This document shows positions 7,502 through 16,687 of a stretch of 33,589 bases of DNA, piece after piece (positions within the stretch are counted from its first letter, which is position 1; every line of letters starts with the position of its first letter). Made by a program: the position numbers and the translations under genes. Under the pieces are notes generated by a model that saw nothing but the letters and a program-made list of their open reading frames with translations, was not told where the DNA came from and ran no database searches. The stretch is taken from positions 24,103 to 57,691 of the forward strand of contig CAJUSH010000016.1 of assembly GCA_910589045.1 (NCBI GenBank). The letters run 5' to 3'. The stretch is from an uncultured Eubacterium sp. (GTDB taxonomy: Bacteria > Bacillota_A > Clostridia > Lachnospirales > Lachnospiraceae).

Positions 7502-10500
7502 ATGTACAGCAAAGTCGAAACGAACCTGAATTTCGTGGAACGCGAAAAGGCAACCGAACAGTTTTGGAAGGAAAACAATATTTTCCAAAAGAGCATGGAT
7601 ATCCGCAAGGACGGCCCGACCTATACCTTTTATGACGGACCGCCCACCGCAAACGGCAAGCCCCATATCGGACATGTCTTAACCCGTGTCATCAAGGATA
7701 TGATTCCCCGCTACCGCACGATGAAGGGCTATTTTGTGCCCCGCAAGGCGGGCTGGGATACGCACGGGCTTCCGGTGGAGCTGGAGGTGGAAAAGCTCCT
7801 GGGCTTAAACGGCAAGGATCAGATCGAGGAGTACGGCATGGAGCCGTTTATTAAAAAATGTAAGGAATCTGTCTGGAAATACAAGGGCATGTGGGAGGAT
7901 TTCTCCGGCACCGTGGGCTTCTGGGCGGACATGGATGACCCTTATGTGACCTATCACGATGATTTCATCGAGTCCGAGTGGTGGGCGTTAAAGGAGATCT
8001 GGGATAAAAAGCTGCTGTACAAGGGCTTTAAGATCGTGCCCTACTGTCCCCGCTGCGGAACCCCCCTCTCCTCACAGGAGGTGGCGCAGGGCTATAAGAC
8101 GGTCAGGGAGCGTTCCGCGATCGTCCGCTTCCGTGTTGTAGGCGAGGATGCGTATTTTCTGGCGTGGACGACGACGCCCTGGACGCTTCCGAGCAACGTC
8201 GCACTGTGCGTGAACCCCGACGAAACGTACTGCAGGGTAAAGGCTGCGGACGGCTGCACCTACTATATGGCCGAGGCACTGCTCGAGAAGGTGCTGGGTG
8301 ATCTGGCAGGGGAAGAGGGACAGAAGGCATATGAGGTGCTTGAAACTTACCGGGGAACCGACCTGGAGCGCAGGGAGTACGAGCCGCTCTTTGACTTTGC
8401 GGATGAGATCATCGCAAAGCAGCGCAAAAAAGCGCACTTTATCACGTGTGACAGCTATGTCACCATGACGGACGGTACGGGAATCGTCCACATCGCGCCT
8501 GCCTTCGGTGAGGATGACGCGAATGTGGGACGCAACTATGACCTGCCGTTTGTACAGCTCGTCAATGAAAAGGGCGAGATGACCGAAAATACGCCCTACG
8601 CCGGCGTGTTTGTGAAAAAGGCTGACCCGATCATTTTACAGGATCTGGAGGACAAGGGCCTGCTGTTCGACGCGCCTAAATTTGAGCACGACTATCCGCA
8701 CTGCTGGCGCTGTGATACGCCGCTGATCTACTACGCGCGGGAGTCCTGGTTTATCAAGATGACTGCGGTGCGGGACGATCTGGTGGCGAACAACCACACG
8801 GTCAACTGGATTCCGGAGTCCATCGGCGAGGGCCGCTTCGGAAACTGGCTGGAAAACATTCAGGACTGGGGCATTTCCCGTAACCGCTACTGGGGCACGC
8901 CGCTGAATATCTGGGAGTGTGAGGACTGCGGACATCAGCTTTCCGTGGGAAGCAGGCAGGAGCTTGCGGATTTGAGCGGCAGAGCGGACGCGGCAGGGAT
9001 CGAGCTGCACCGCCCGTATATCGACGAGGTAGAGATTGTCTGCCCCTGCTGCGGAAAAACGATGCGGCGCGTGCCGGAGGTGATCGACTGCTGGTTCGAT
9101 TCCGGCGCAATGCCCTTTGCGCAGCACCACTATCCGTTCGAAAACAAGGAGCTGTTCGAGCAGCAGTTCCCGGCGCAGTTTATCTCCGAGGCGGTTGACC
9201 AGACGCGCGGATGGTTCTATTCGCTTATGGCGGAGTCCACACTGCTGTTTAACAAGGCGCCCTATGAGAACGTGATCGTGCTGGGACATGTGCAGGATGA
9301 GAACGGGCAGAAGATGAGCAAGTCCAAGGGCAACGCCGTTGACCCCTTCGAGGCGCTGGAGAAATACGGCGCGGATGCGATTCGCTGGTACTTCTATATA
9401 AATAGTGCACCGTGGCTGCCGAACCGTTTCCACGGGAAGGCGGTGCAGGAGGGTCAGCGCAAGTTTATGGGTACGCTGTGGAACACCTATGCGTTTTTCG
9501 TGCTGTACGCAAATATCGATCAGTTTGACGCTTCCAAATATACGCTGGATTATGAGAAGCTGCCCGTTATGGATAAGTGGCTGCTGTCGAGGCTGAATAC
9601 GCTTGTAAAGACGGTGGATGAAAGCCTGGATAATTACCGCATTCCCGAGGCGGCGCGGGCGCTGGACGATTTCGTGGATGAGATGAGCAACTGGTACGTG
9701 CGCCGCAGCCGTGAGCGCTTCTGGGCGAAGGGCATGGAGCAGGACAAGATCAACGCGTATATGACCCTCTACACCGCGCTCGTCACCGTGGCAAAGTGTG
9801 CCGCACCCATGATTCCGTTCATGGCGGAGGATATCTACCGCAATCTGGTCTGCACGGTTGACGCTTCCGCACCCGAGAGCGTGCACCTTTGCGATTTCCC
9901 GGCCGCGAACGGGGCGTGGATTGACGGGGAGCTGGAGAGGAACATGGATGCGGTCCTGAAAATCGTTGTTATGGGCCGCGCGTGCCGCAACTCGGCAAAC
10001 ATCAAAAACCGCCAGCCCATCGGCACCATGTATGTGAAGGCGCCGGAGGTTTTATCCGGCTTTTATACGGAGATTATCGCGGATGAGCTGAACGTGAAGC
10101 AGGTGGAGTTCACGGAGGACGTGAGCAAATATACCGACTACATCTTCAAGCCCCAGCTTCGCACCGTGGGTCCGAAGTACGGTAAGTTTTTAGGGCAGAT
10201 CCAGAAGGCGCTTGCGGAGCTTGACGGCAATCGTGCGATGGAAGAATTGAAAACGAAAGGGAGCATAACCCTTGACAGCGTTTCTTCGGATGTTGTACTA
10301 TCAGAAGAGGATTTGCTCGTTACAATGACACAGATGAAGGGCTATCAGACCGAGGGTGACAATACCGTGACCGTTGTCCTGGATACCAATCTCACGGAAG
10401 CGCTCATAGAGGAGGGCTTTGTGCGGGAGATCATCAGCAAAATCCAGACGATGCGCAAAGAGGCCGGATTTGAGGTTATGGACCGCATTCTATTATCTTA

Positions 10501-10660
10501 TGCAGCAGAGGAACGGGTAACGAATATTTTCAATGCATACGGGGATGAGATTTGTTCCGAGGTGCTGGCAGAGGGCTTAAGCGCAGGAAATGTGAGCGGA
10601 TACACGAAGGAATGGAACATCAACGGGGAAAACGTGACATTGGGAGTAGAGAAAAAGTAA
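7502..10660 (+). CDS. ileS: Isoleucyl-tRNA synthetase, type 2 (eukaryote-like)
   Basis: This class I synthetase charges tRNA-Ile. The HIGH motif is H55-I-G-H58 within NGKPHIGHVLTR, and K604-M-S-K-S608 is the second signature. The CP1 editing domain lies between, followed by the anticodon-binding helical domain (from about residue 690). Paired cysteines (YCPRCG, CWRCDT, CEDCG, CPCCGK) suggest structural zinc sites. The length of 1052 and the PHIGH form (rather than the DIHIGH form of ordinary bacterial enzymes) place it with type 2 IleRS, a group known for low mupirocin sensitivity. The ATG follows AGGAGAG. Expression is controlled by the T-box leader whose specifier reads AUC. glgP starts 30 bp downstream. 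Confidence 0.97.
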   Translation: MYSKVETNLNFVEREKATEQFWKENNIFQKSMDIRKDGPTYTFYDGPPTANGKPHIGHVLTRVIKDMIPRYRTMKGYFVPRKAGWDTHGLPVELEVEKLLGLNGKDQIEEYGMEPFIKKCKESVWKYKGMWEDFSGTVGFWADMDDPYVTYHDDFIESEWWALKEIWDKKLLYKGFKIVPYCPRCGTPLSSQEVAQGYKTVRERSAIVRFRVVGEDAYFLAWTTTPWTLPSNVALCVNPDETYCRVKAADGCTYYMAEALLEKVLGDLAGEEGQKAYEVLETYRGTDLERREYEPLFDFADEIIAKQRKKAHFITCDSYVTMTDGTGIVHIAPAFGEDDANVGRNYDLPFVQLVNEKGEMTENTPYAGVFVKKADPIILQDLEDKGLLFDAPKFEHDYPHCWRCDTPLIYYARESWFIKMTAVRDDLVANNHTVNWIPESIGEGRFGNWLENIQDWGISRNRYWGTPLNIWECEDCGHQLSVGSRQELADLSGRADAAGIELHRPYIDEVEIVCPCCGKTMRRVPEVIDCWFDSGAMPFAQHHYPFENKELFEQQFPAQFISEAVDQTRGWFYSLMAESTLLFNKAPYENVIVLGHVQDENGQKMSKSKGNAVDPFEALEKYGADAIRWYFYINSAPWLPNRFHGKAVQEGQRKFMGTLWNTYAFFVLYANIDQFDASKYTLDYEKLPVMDKWLLSRLNTLVKTVDESLDNYRIPEAARALDDFVDEMSNWYVRRSRERFWAKGMEQDKINAYMTLYTALVTVAKCAAPMIPFMAEDIYRNLVCTVDASAPESVHLCDFPAANGAWIDGELERNMDAVLKIVVMGRACRNSANIKNRQPIGTMYVKAPEVLSGFYTEIIADELNVKQVEFTEDVSKYTDYIFKPQLRTVGPKYGKFLGQIQKALAELDGNRAMEELKTKGSITLDSVSSDVVLSEEDLLVTMTQMKGYQTEGDNTVTVVLDTNLTEALIEEGFVREIISKIQTMRKEAGFEVMDRILLSYAAEERVTNIFNAYGDEICSEVLAEGLSAGNVSGYTKEWNINGENVTLGVEKK

Positions 10661-10690
10661 AATCCCAGACGTATAGAGGAGGAAGGCAAA

Positions 10691-13156
10691 ATGGCGAACG
10701 AAATTTTCGAGAAGGAAGCGTTTATTAAAAGTGTCAAAAATAATGTAAAGAGCCTGTTTCGCAAGGATCTTACCGAGGCGAGCCAGCAGGAGATCTATCA
10801 GGCGGTCAGCTTTGTGGTGAAGGAGGCGGTCATCGACCGGTGGCTGGCTACACAGAAGGTGATGGATACCACCGACCCGAAAACCGTATACTACATGTCC
10901 ATGGAATTTCTGGTGGGGCGTGCACTTGGCAACAATCTGATCAACCTGACATCCTATAACCAGGTGAAGGAGGCGCTGGATGAAATCGGGCTGGATCTGA
11001 ACCTGATCGAGGATGAGGAGCGTGACCCGGCGCTTGGAAACGGCGGCTTGGGCCGGCTTGCATCCTGCTTTATGGAGTCTTTGGCTACGCTCGGCTATGC
11101 GGCATACGGCTGCGGCATCCGCTATCGCTACGGTATGTTCCGCCAGCGGATTAAGGACGGCTACCAGACCGAGGAGCCGGACAACTGGCTGAAAAACGGC
11201 TATCCCTTCGAGCTGCGCAGACCGGAGTACGCCTACACGGTAAAGTTCGGCGGGTATGTGCGTGCACAGCATGACAACGAGACGGGAAAGACACACTTCA
11301 TCCATGAAAATTGCCAGACGGTTCTGGCGGTGCCCTATGATATGCCGATCATCGGTTACGATAATAATGTGGTGAACACGCTTATGATCTGGGATGCGGA
11401 GCCGGTGGAGTGCTTCCAGCTTGATTCTTTTGACAAGGGTGATTATTACAAGGCGGTGGAGCAGGAGAATCTTGCCCGCAACCTGGTCGATGTGCTCTAT
11501 CCAAACGACAACCATGTACAGGGCAAGGAGCTTCGCCTGCGTCAGCAGTATTTCTTTGTTTCGGCCAGCGTACAGCGCGCACTTGCGAAGTTTATGAAGA
11601 ACCACGACGATATCCATGACCTGCCGAAGAAGGTAACGTTCCAGATGAACGATACCCATCCGACGGTTGCGGTTGCGGAGCTGATGCGTATTCTGGTGGA
11701 TGAATATTTCCTTGACTGGAACGACGCGTGGAATATTACAACAAAGACGTGCGCATATACCAACCATACGATCATGGCGGAGGCGCTTGAGAAGTGGCCC
11801 ATCGAGATTTTCTCCCGTCTGCTTCCCCGTATTTACCAGATCGTGGAGGAGATTAACCGCCGGTTTATTCTGCAGATCCAGGCCAGCTTCCCGGGCGATC
11901 AGCGCATGATCGAGAAGATGGCGATCGTTTACGACGGAAAGGTGAAGATGGCGCATCTGGCGATCGCAGCCGGTTATTCCGTCAACGGCGTGGCGAAGCT
12001 GCACACGGAGATTTTGAAAAATCAGGAGCTGAAGGAGTTTTATCAGCTCTTCCCGGAGAAATTCAACAACAAGACCAACGGTATTACCCAGCGCCGGTTC
12101 CTGCTGCACGCAAACCCGCTTCTCTCGGACTGGATCAGCGCGCATATCGGCAGCGACTGGATCACAGACCTGAGCCATCTCGAAAAGCTTGCGGTTTATG
12201 CGGATGACGAAAAGGCGCAGGCGGAGTTTATGAATATCAAGCATCAGAATAAGCTGCGTCTTGCAAAATACATCAAGGAGCACAACGGTATTGAGGTGAA
12301 TCCCCGCTCAATCTTTGACTGTCAGACAAAGCGTTTGCATGAGTACAAGCGGCAGCTCATGAATATTCTGCATGTGATGTATCTGTACAATGAGCTCAAG
12401 GAGCACCCGGAGATGGAGTTCTATCCCCGCACGTTTATTTTCGGTGCGAAGGCGGCGGCAGGCTACAAGAATGCAAAGCTGACGATCAAGCTCATCAACA
12501 GTGTGGCTGATGTGGTGAACAACGACGCGGGCATTCACGGGAAGATCAAGGTAGTATTTATCGAGGATTACTGCGTTTCCAACGCGGAGATTATCACGAG
12601 CGGCGCGGATGTTTCCGAGCAGATTTCCACGGCCAGCAAGGAAGCCTCCGGAACCGGAAACATGAAATATATGTTAAACGGCGCGATCACCATCGGAACG
12701 ATGGACGGTGCAAACGTGGAGATGGTTGAGGAGGTCGGAGAGGACAATATCGTCATCTTCGGTATGAGCGCGGATGAGGTTATCGCTCATGAGAAGGCAA
12801 GGGATTATGACCCGATGCAGATTTTCAACAGTGACCCGCAGATCCGCCAGGTGCTCATGCAGCTCATCAACGGCTTTTATTCGCACAACGATACCGAGCT
12901 GTTCCGTGATCTGTACAACTCGCTCTTAAACACCCAGTGTACCCAGTATGCGGACACCTACTTTACACTGGCTGACTTCCGCTCCTATGCACAGGCGCAG
13001 AAGAAGATCGAGGAAATGTATATGGACGAGAAGGGCTGGGCGAAAAAGGCAATTTTGAATGTGGCACATGCCGGGAAATTCTCATCCGACCGCACCATCC
13101 AGCAGTATGTAGATGAGATCTGGCATCTGGACAAGATGACGGTGACTTTAAAGTAA
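10691..13156 (+). CDS. glgP: Glycogen/maltodextrin phosphorylase
   Basis: This is a PLP-dependent GT35 phosphorylase that releases glucose-1-phosphate from alpha-1,4-glucans in the cytosol. The PLP site EASGTGNMKYMLNGA holds the Schiff-base lysine K659. Other family landmarks are ALGNGGLGRLASCFMES in the N-terminal half and KRLHEYKRQLMN. The length of 821 is normal. Its start lies behind AGGAGGAAGG, 30 bp after ileS, so it may be cotranscribed from the ileS promoter. No starch or glycogen synthesis genes are nearby. Confidence 0.96.
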   Translation: MANEIFEKEAFIKSVKNNVKSLFRKDLTEASQQEIYQAVSFVVKEAVIDRWLATQKVMDTTDPKTVYYMSMEFLVGRALGNNLINLTSYNQVKEALDEIGLDLNLIEDEERDPALGNGGLGRLASCFMESLATLGYAAYGCGIRYRYGMFRQRIKDGYQTEEPDNWLKNGYPFELRRPEYAYTVKFGGYVRAQHDNETGKTHFIHENCQTVLAVPYDMPIIGYDNNVVNTLMIWDAEPVECFQLDSFDKGDYYKAVEQENLARNLVDVLYPNDNHVQGKELRLRQQYFFVSASVQRALAKFMKNHDDIHDLPKKVTFQMNDTHPTVAVAELMRILVDEYFLDWNDAWNITTKTCAYTNHTIMAEALEKWPIEIFSRLLPRIYQIVEEINRRFILQIQASFPGDQRMIEKMAIVYDGKVKMAHLAIAAGYSVNGVAKLHTEILKNQELKEFYQLFPEKFNNKTNGITQRRFLLHANPLLSDWISAHIGSDWITDLSHLEKLAVYADDEKAQAEFMNIKHQNKLRLAKYIKEHNGIEVNPRSIFDCQTKRLHEYKRQLMNILHVMYLYNELKEHPEMEFYPRTFIFGAKAAAGYKNAKLTIKLINSVADVVNNDAGIHGKIKVVFIEDYCVSNAEIITSGADVSEQISTASKEASGTGNMKYMLNGAITIGTMDGANVEMVEEVGEDNIVIFGMSADEVIAHEKARDYDPMQIFNSDPQIRQVLMQLINGFYSHNDTELFRDLYNSLLNTQCTQYADTYFTLADFRSYAQAQKKIEEMYMDEKGWAKKAILNVAHAGKFSSDRTIQQYVDEIWHLDKMTVTLK

Positions 13157-13166
13157 AAAATTTATG

Positions 13167-13193
13167 CGGAAGCTGTCCGGGCGGCAGCTTCCG
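13167..13193 (+). other. Stem-loop between glgP and the cyclophilin gene
   Basis: CGGAAGCTG (13167-13175) pairs perfectly with CAGCTTCCG (13185-13193). There is no T tract, so this is more likely an RNA-processing or stability hairpin than a terminator. Confidence 0.55.
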
Positions 13194-13215
13194 TGCAGTA
13201 TAAAAGGAGATATTT

Positions 13216-13740
13216 ATGGCAGACAAAAACCCGATTGTGACGATTGAGATGGAAAACGGCGACGTGATCAAGGCGGAGCTGTATCCTGAGATCGCACCGA
13301 ACACGGTAAACAATTTTATCAGCCTGATCAAAAAGGGCTATTATGACGGCGTGATTTTCCACAGGGTCATCCCCGGCTTTATGATTCAGGGCGGCGACCC
13401 GGACGGTACGGGCACGGGCGGCCCCGGCTACTCCATCAGGGGAGAGTTTAGCCACAACGGCTTTCAGAATGATTTAAAGCATACGCCGGGCGTGCTCTCC
13501 ATGGCGCGCACGATGATTCCGGACTCCGGCGGAAGCCAGTTTTTTATCATGCATGAGACAAGCCCGCATCTGGACGGTGAATACGCAGGCTTCGGCAAGG
13601 TGACCGAGGGCATGGACGCGGTTGACAAAATTGCGCGGGTAAAGACGGATTACGCGGATCGTCCCATGGAGGATCAGCGGATGGCAAAGGTGACGGTGGA
13701 TACCTTTGGTGTGGACTACCCGGAGCCGGAGACGTGTTAG
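13216..13740 (+). CDS. Cyclophilin-type peptidyl-prolyl cis-trans isomerase
   Basis: At 174 residues it covers a single cyclophilin domain with no signal peptide, so it is probably cytosolic. The catalytic FHRVIPGFMIQGGDPDGTGT motif is present with its arginine, as is the GSQFFIMHE strand. Proteins of this family speed proline isomerisation in folding clients. AAGGAGATATTT precedes ATG 13216. The stop codon TAG (13738-13740) abuts a palindromic repeat that leads into the next gene. Confidence 0.95.
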   Translation: MADKNPIVTIEMENGDVIKAELYPEIAPNTVNNFISLIKKGYYDGVIFHRVIPGFMIQGGDPDGTGTGGPGYSIRGEFSHNGFQNDLKHTPGVLSMARTMIPDSGGSQFFIMHETSPHLDGEYAGFGKVTEGMDAVDKIARVKTDYADRPMEDQRMAKVTVDTFGVDYPEPETC

Positions 13741-13819
13741 AGGAGGAAGGCAAATGCGAAGCATTTCTTAACATGCCTTCCGACGAAATGTCCGGGAGCG
13801 AAGGCGAACGGGCGAAAGC
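13741..13819 (+). repeat. Structured palindromic repeat, copy A (divergent)
   Basis: This ~79-bp unit is shared with the copies at 25212 and 25294. The arms are GGAAGGC ... GCCTTCC, with an inner hairpin AAATGC-GAA-GCATTT and a second stem GTCCG ... CGGGC. It differs from the other copies by paired changes that keep the stems. It starts with AGGAGGAAGG immediately after the cyclophilin stop. It contains the mini-ORF MRSIS (13754-13771) and the likely start of the GNAT gene. Confidence 0.8.
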
Positions 13820-14762
13820 GCACACATTTTTTGATTCCATAAGGAGCCTTTCATTCGTGTGCTATCGCGGGAGCGAGGCGAAGGATGAAGCGTTACGGCG
13901 CCTGCTCCGGGAGCTTCCCGGGGCAGGCGTTGCTGTTGTTGACCTGGACGCATACGATGATTTTCGCGGACTGCCGATCCGGCCGCGGGAGACACTGCTT
14001 TTGGCGGGTACACGGGAGACGCTGGCACTTGCGGAGGGTACGCCAATGGCAGCCATAGGCTACGGTGCGCTGGCAGGTACGGGTGAGGCGGATGTGCGCG
14101 GCGCGGAGCGGAAAGCCGAAAGCGGAGAGGCGGAAGCCGCAGGCGAAGAGCCGGAAGCGGAGGAAGCGCCCCGGGCGGATCTGCTTGTGGAGGGCTTCGA
14201 GGAGGTGGATGTGCAGCTTCTGGATCGGATCATGAAACGGGCACAGGGCCTGCCCTGGATTACAGTTGTGACGAAGCGGTGTATTTTGCGGGAGATCACG
14301 CCGGGGGATCTCGATGCGCTGTTTGCGCTCTATGCCCAGCCGGGCATTACGGATTATACGGAGCCCCTTTATGAGCGTGAAAAAGAGGAGCAGTACACCC
14401 GGGATTACATCGCAAATATGTATCGCTTTTACGGCTATGGCATGTGGCTGGTGTTTTCCCGGGAGAGCGGTGCGCTCATCGGCCGCGCCGGGTTTTCGCA
14501 TCAGGATCTCGGGGATGAGATTGTGCTGGAAATGGGCTACATCGTAGGCGTGCCCTACCAGAGACAGGGCTACGGGACGGAGATCTGCGAAAAGCTTCTC
14601 GCATTTGCGCGCACAAACCTCTCGGATTTCGGAACCCTCAACTGCTTCGTGGAGCCGGGCAATGCGGCAAGCCGCGGGCTGATGCGAAAGCTTGGGTTTG
14701 CGGTGAGCGGTATGGTGGAGATCAAGGGAACGGATATGATCAGGTATGAGATGTGCCTGTGA
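13773..14762 (+). CDS. GNAT-family N-acetyltransferase with an unassigned N-terminal domain
   Basis: The C-terminal ~165 residues are a Gcn5-type acetyltransferase. It begins TKRCILREITPGDLDALFAL, carries the acetyl-CoA loop Q263-RQGYG and ends with the GNAASRGLMRKLGF strand-helix signature. The N-terminal ~120 residues are separate. They have alternating strands and helices (VAVVDLDAYDD, ETLLLAGTRETLA, MAAIGYGALAG) and may be a degenerate HAD-like or Rossmann fold (inference). An Ala/Glu-rich linker joins the halves. The frame opens at GTG 13734, but ATG 13773 is preferred because it follows the TAA of a five-codon ORF by one base inside the repeat, behind AGGAGGAAGG. The first ~16 residues are then repeat-encoded. 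The acetylated substrate is unknown. Confidence 0.85.
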   Translation: MPSDEMSGSEGERAKAHTFFDSIRSLSFVCYRGSEAKDEALRRLLRELPGAGVAVVDLDAYDDFRGLPIRPRETLLLAGTRETLALAEGTPMAAIGYGALAGTGEADVRGAERKAESGEAEAAGEEPEAEEAPRADLLVEGFEEVDVQLLDRIMKRAQGLPWITVVTKRCILREITPGDLDALFALYAQPGITDYTEPLYEREKEEQYTRDYIANMYRFYGYGMWLVFSRESGALIGRAGFSHQDLGDEIVLEMGYIVGVPYQRQGYGTEICEKLLAFARTNLSDFGTLNCFVEPGNAASRGLMRKLGFAVSGMVEIKGTDMIRYEMCL

Positions 14763-14881
14763 GGCAGGGGACTCTTTTTTAAATACACATGGAAGCAGAC
14801 TTTTGCCGGTTGAATCGCAACACGAGGCCGCAGGCTGAACGGTTACATTTAAACAATTTAAACATAAGAAATTTTCGTTCT

Positions 14882-14930
14882 ATTTGTCCCTGTTCCTGCA
14901 TAGAGTTTAATAGTTATTATTAGGACAAAT
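14882..14930. repeat. Spaced inverted repeat ATTTGTCC / GGACAAAT
   Basis: ATTTGTCC (14882-14889) and GGACAAAT (14923-14930) flank 33 AT-rich bases upstream of the small membrane protein gene. The same 8-mer forms the palindrome at 6835-6857. It could be an operator, a leader stem or a mobile-element remnant. Confidence 0.4.
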
Positions 14931-14950
14931 CTTTAGCGGGAGGGCATTTT

Positions 14951-15325
14951 ATGGAACGACAGGCAAACAAGCAATCGATGGTCATACCGGTGATGGTGAT
15001 TCTGGTGACAATGTACATCATAACCGGAATTTTACTTCTGCTGCTGGCATTTCTGATGTACCGGATGGACTTATCGGAGCCCGTTGCAAATGGCGCAATC
15101 ATCGCGATTTATATTATTTCCGGTTTCCTCGGCGGGTTTCTCATCGGGAAGAAGGTTGGGGTTAAAAAATATCTGTGGGGATTTTTGATGGGTGCGCTCT
15201 ACTACGGTGTGCTGTTTTTGGTAGGTCTTTTGCTGCATCAGAGTGTGGATGTAGACGCCGTGCATCTCATCTCAACGATGGTACTGTGTCTGCTCTCCTC
15301 GACGGCCGGCGGGATGATCAGCTAA
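14951..15325 (+). CDS. Small four-TM membrane protein, TIGR04086 family
   Basis: This 124-residue protein has four predicted membrane segments at about residues 10-35, 46-65, 72-95 and 103-122. Short charged loops (YRMDLSE, GKKVGVKKY) separate them. The SGFLGGFLIGKK and GFLMGALYYGV motifs fit the TIGR04086 (YrzE-like) family of unknown function common in Firmicutes. GGGAGGGC precedes the ATG. It is followed by a strong terminator. It appears to be its own transcription unit after the GNAT gene, with a 188-bp gap. Confidence 0.8.
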   Translation: MERQANKQSMVIPVMVILVTMYIITGILLLLLAFLMYRMDLSEPVANGAIIAIYIISGFLGGFLIGKKVGVKKYLWGFLMGALYYGVLFLVGLLLHQSVDVDAVHLISTMVLCLLSSTAGGMIS

Positions 15326-15393
15326 AGGGCAGGGCACTTAGAGGCATGCTATGACCGCGGGAGAACATGATTCAGACAGCAGCCTGGACACGC

Positions 15394-15424
15394 AGGCACC
15401 TGATTTTGGTCAGGTGCCTTTTTT
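15394..15424 (+). terminator. Intrinsic terminator after the TIGR04086-like gene
   Basis: AGGCACCTGA (15394-15403) pairs perfectly with TCAGGTGCCT (15410-15419) around a 6-nt loop, followed by six T residues. The rest of the 15326-15683 gap holds only the lipoprotein promoter. Confidence 0.93.
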
Positions 15425-15624
15425 CTGTTTGTTTCTGTTTGTGCCGGTTCCAACAGGTTGGGTTATGAAATTAAAGAGGTTCCCGAATTTATTTTTTATG
15501 CCGTGGGCTATGCCTTATCCAGATTCCCCTGCCACAAGGCATCACGCAACCTTTGTACATTTTAAAACAGAGGATACCGGGGCATTTGTATGTAAAAATG
15601 GGGAAACTCAAACGGTCCCGTGTA

Positions 15625-15653
15625 TTGAAATATGCAATAAATTATAGTATGAT
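15625..15653 (+). promoter_or_regulatory. Promoter of the lipoprotein gene
   Basis: TTGAAA (15625-15630) and TATGAT (15648-15653) are separated by 17 bp, ~30 bp before the start codon. Confidence 0.75.
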
Positions 15654-15683
15654 AAACGTATAATTTTTCAGAGGAGGACAGCC

Positions 15684-16616
15684 ATGAAAAAGAAATTATA
15701 CGGCAGCATTTGCCTGTGGTGTTTCGTTGCCATTGCGCTATGTGCATGTGGAAGGCAGGGCGATCCCATTATGCTTCCGGACAGGGAAGATATTATATCG
15801 ATTGGTGTATTTGACGGAGAAAACGTCGGATATTCGCCGAACACGGAAGGAAGGGCAGATGAATTTATTGATGAATTTTTCAGTGCGTTAACGGATATGG
15901 AAGTAACGGGCAAGGAGTCGATAACGGACGCTCCGGCTAATGTCGATTATATTACAATAAGCTTAAATTGTGATGAAAAAAATACAACTCTTTTTTATTA
16001 CAAAGATAAAGATACCGAATACGTGGAACAGCCCTATCAGGGGATTTATAGGCCGGCACCTGTCCTGGGGTTGTATATATCAGAAATGTTTTGCGCAACA
16101 GATCAAAATCCGGCATCCGTAACATTTCAGGCGACAGTGATCGAAGCGAACAATGAAACAATTTTGGTAAAACCTGCATATGGTTCGCCCGAATTGGATT
16201 CAGCGGATCAGTTTCGCATACCAAATAAAGAAGAACTTGAATTACAGGCCGGTGACCGGATAGAGATTCGCTATAACGGTGAAATCATGGAATCATATCC
16301 GGCACAGTTAGGAGAGGTTTTTGAAATTACCGTGGCAGAGCAGGCCAAAGCAGATGCCATGCGGGACAGAATGCCTCTGGTAAGAGTAAATGGCAGGCTG
16401 TACTATGATACAGGAAGAGAAAGTACGACTGCTGAGCGGCGTGCAAATATGGACGGGCAGATAAGGTCAGAGGTTGACAGTTCGAAAATCCCTACAGAAA
16501 ATGATCAGTCTAATTTTGGAACAGGTTTCGGGTATCAATACGGAGAGAATGATACACTGGAAATTTATATAAGTGAAAAATGGTATGTTTTTGAGTACAG
16601 AGGAGAAGAGGAATAG
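15684..16616 (+). CDS. Predicted lipoprotein of unknown function
   Basis: The N-terminus MKKKLYGSICLWCFVAIALC ends in an LCAC lipobox, so C22 is the likely lipidated residue and the mature protein is anchored to the outer face of the membrane. Residues ~145-215 (VTFQATVIEANNETILVKPA ... AGDRIEIRYNGEI) look like a small OB-like beta barrel seen in DUF3221-type lipoproteins. The flanks are acidic and unassigned. AGAGGAGGAC lies just before ATG 15684, and the gene has its own promoter. I do not recognise a specific function. Its base composition is more AT-rich than the housekeeping genes, suggesting a lineage-specific gene. Confidence 0.8.
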   Translation: MKKKLYGSICLWCFVAIALCACGRQGDPIMLPDREDIISIGVFDGENVGYSPNTEGRADEFIDEFFSALTDMEVTGKESITDAPANVDYITISLNCDEKNTTLFYYKDKDTEYVEQPYQGIYRPAPVLGLYISEMFCATDQNPASVTFQATVIEANNETILVKPAYGSPELDSADQFRIPNKEELELQAGDRIEIRYNGEIMESYPAQLGEVFEITVAEQAKADAMRDRMPLVRVNGRLYYDTGRESTTAERRANMDGQIRSEVDSSKIPTENDQSNFGTGFGYQYGENDTLEIYISEKWYVFEYRGEEE

Positions 16617-16630
16617 AGATATTTTGAACG

Positions 16631-16667
16631 AAAAATAAGAGCCATAGACAGGTGTCGTCTATGGCTC
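16631..16667 (-). terminator. Terminator of the hydrogenase-chemoreceptor gene
   Basis: GAGCCATAGAC (16639-16649) pairs with GTCTATGGCTC (16657-16667). Read on the minus strand the stem is followed by TTATTTTT. It lies between two convergent genes and may also slow plus-strand transcription. Confidence 0.85.
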
Positions 16668-16687
16668 AAAAAATCAGTGCTTTTTCC

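Noticed and set aside
8636..9886. 416-codon minus-strand open frame
   Set aside because: It lies fully inside ileS on the opposite strand; the translation lacks domain-like patterns and reflects GC-rich codon usage.
10577..12283. 568-codon minus-strand open frame
   Set aside because: It is antisense to the ileS end and glgP, both with intact motifs; it has no ribosome site and no recognisable domain.
15351..15647. 98-codon plus-strand open frame
   Set aside because: It runs straight through a strong intrinsic terminator, lacks a ribosome site and has no coherent hydrophobicity or domain pattern.
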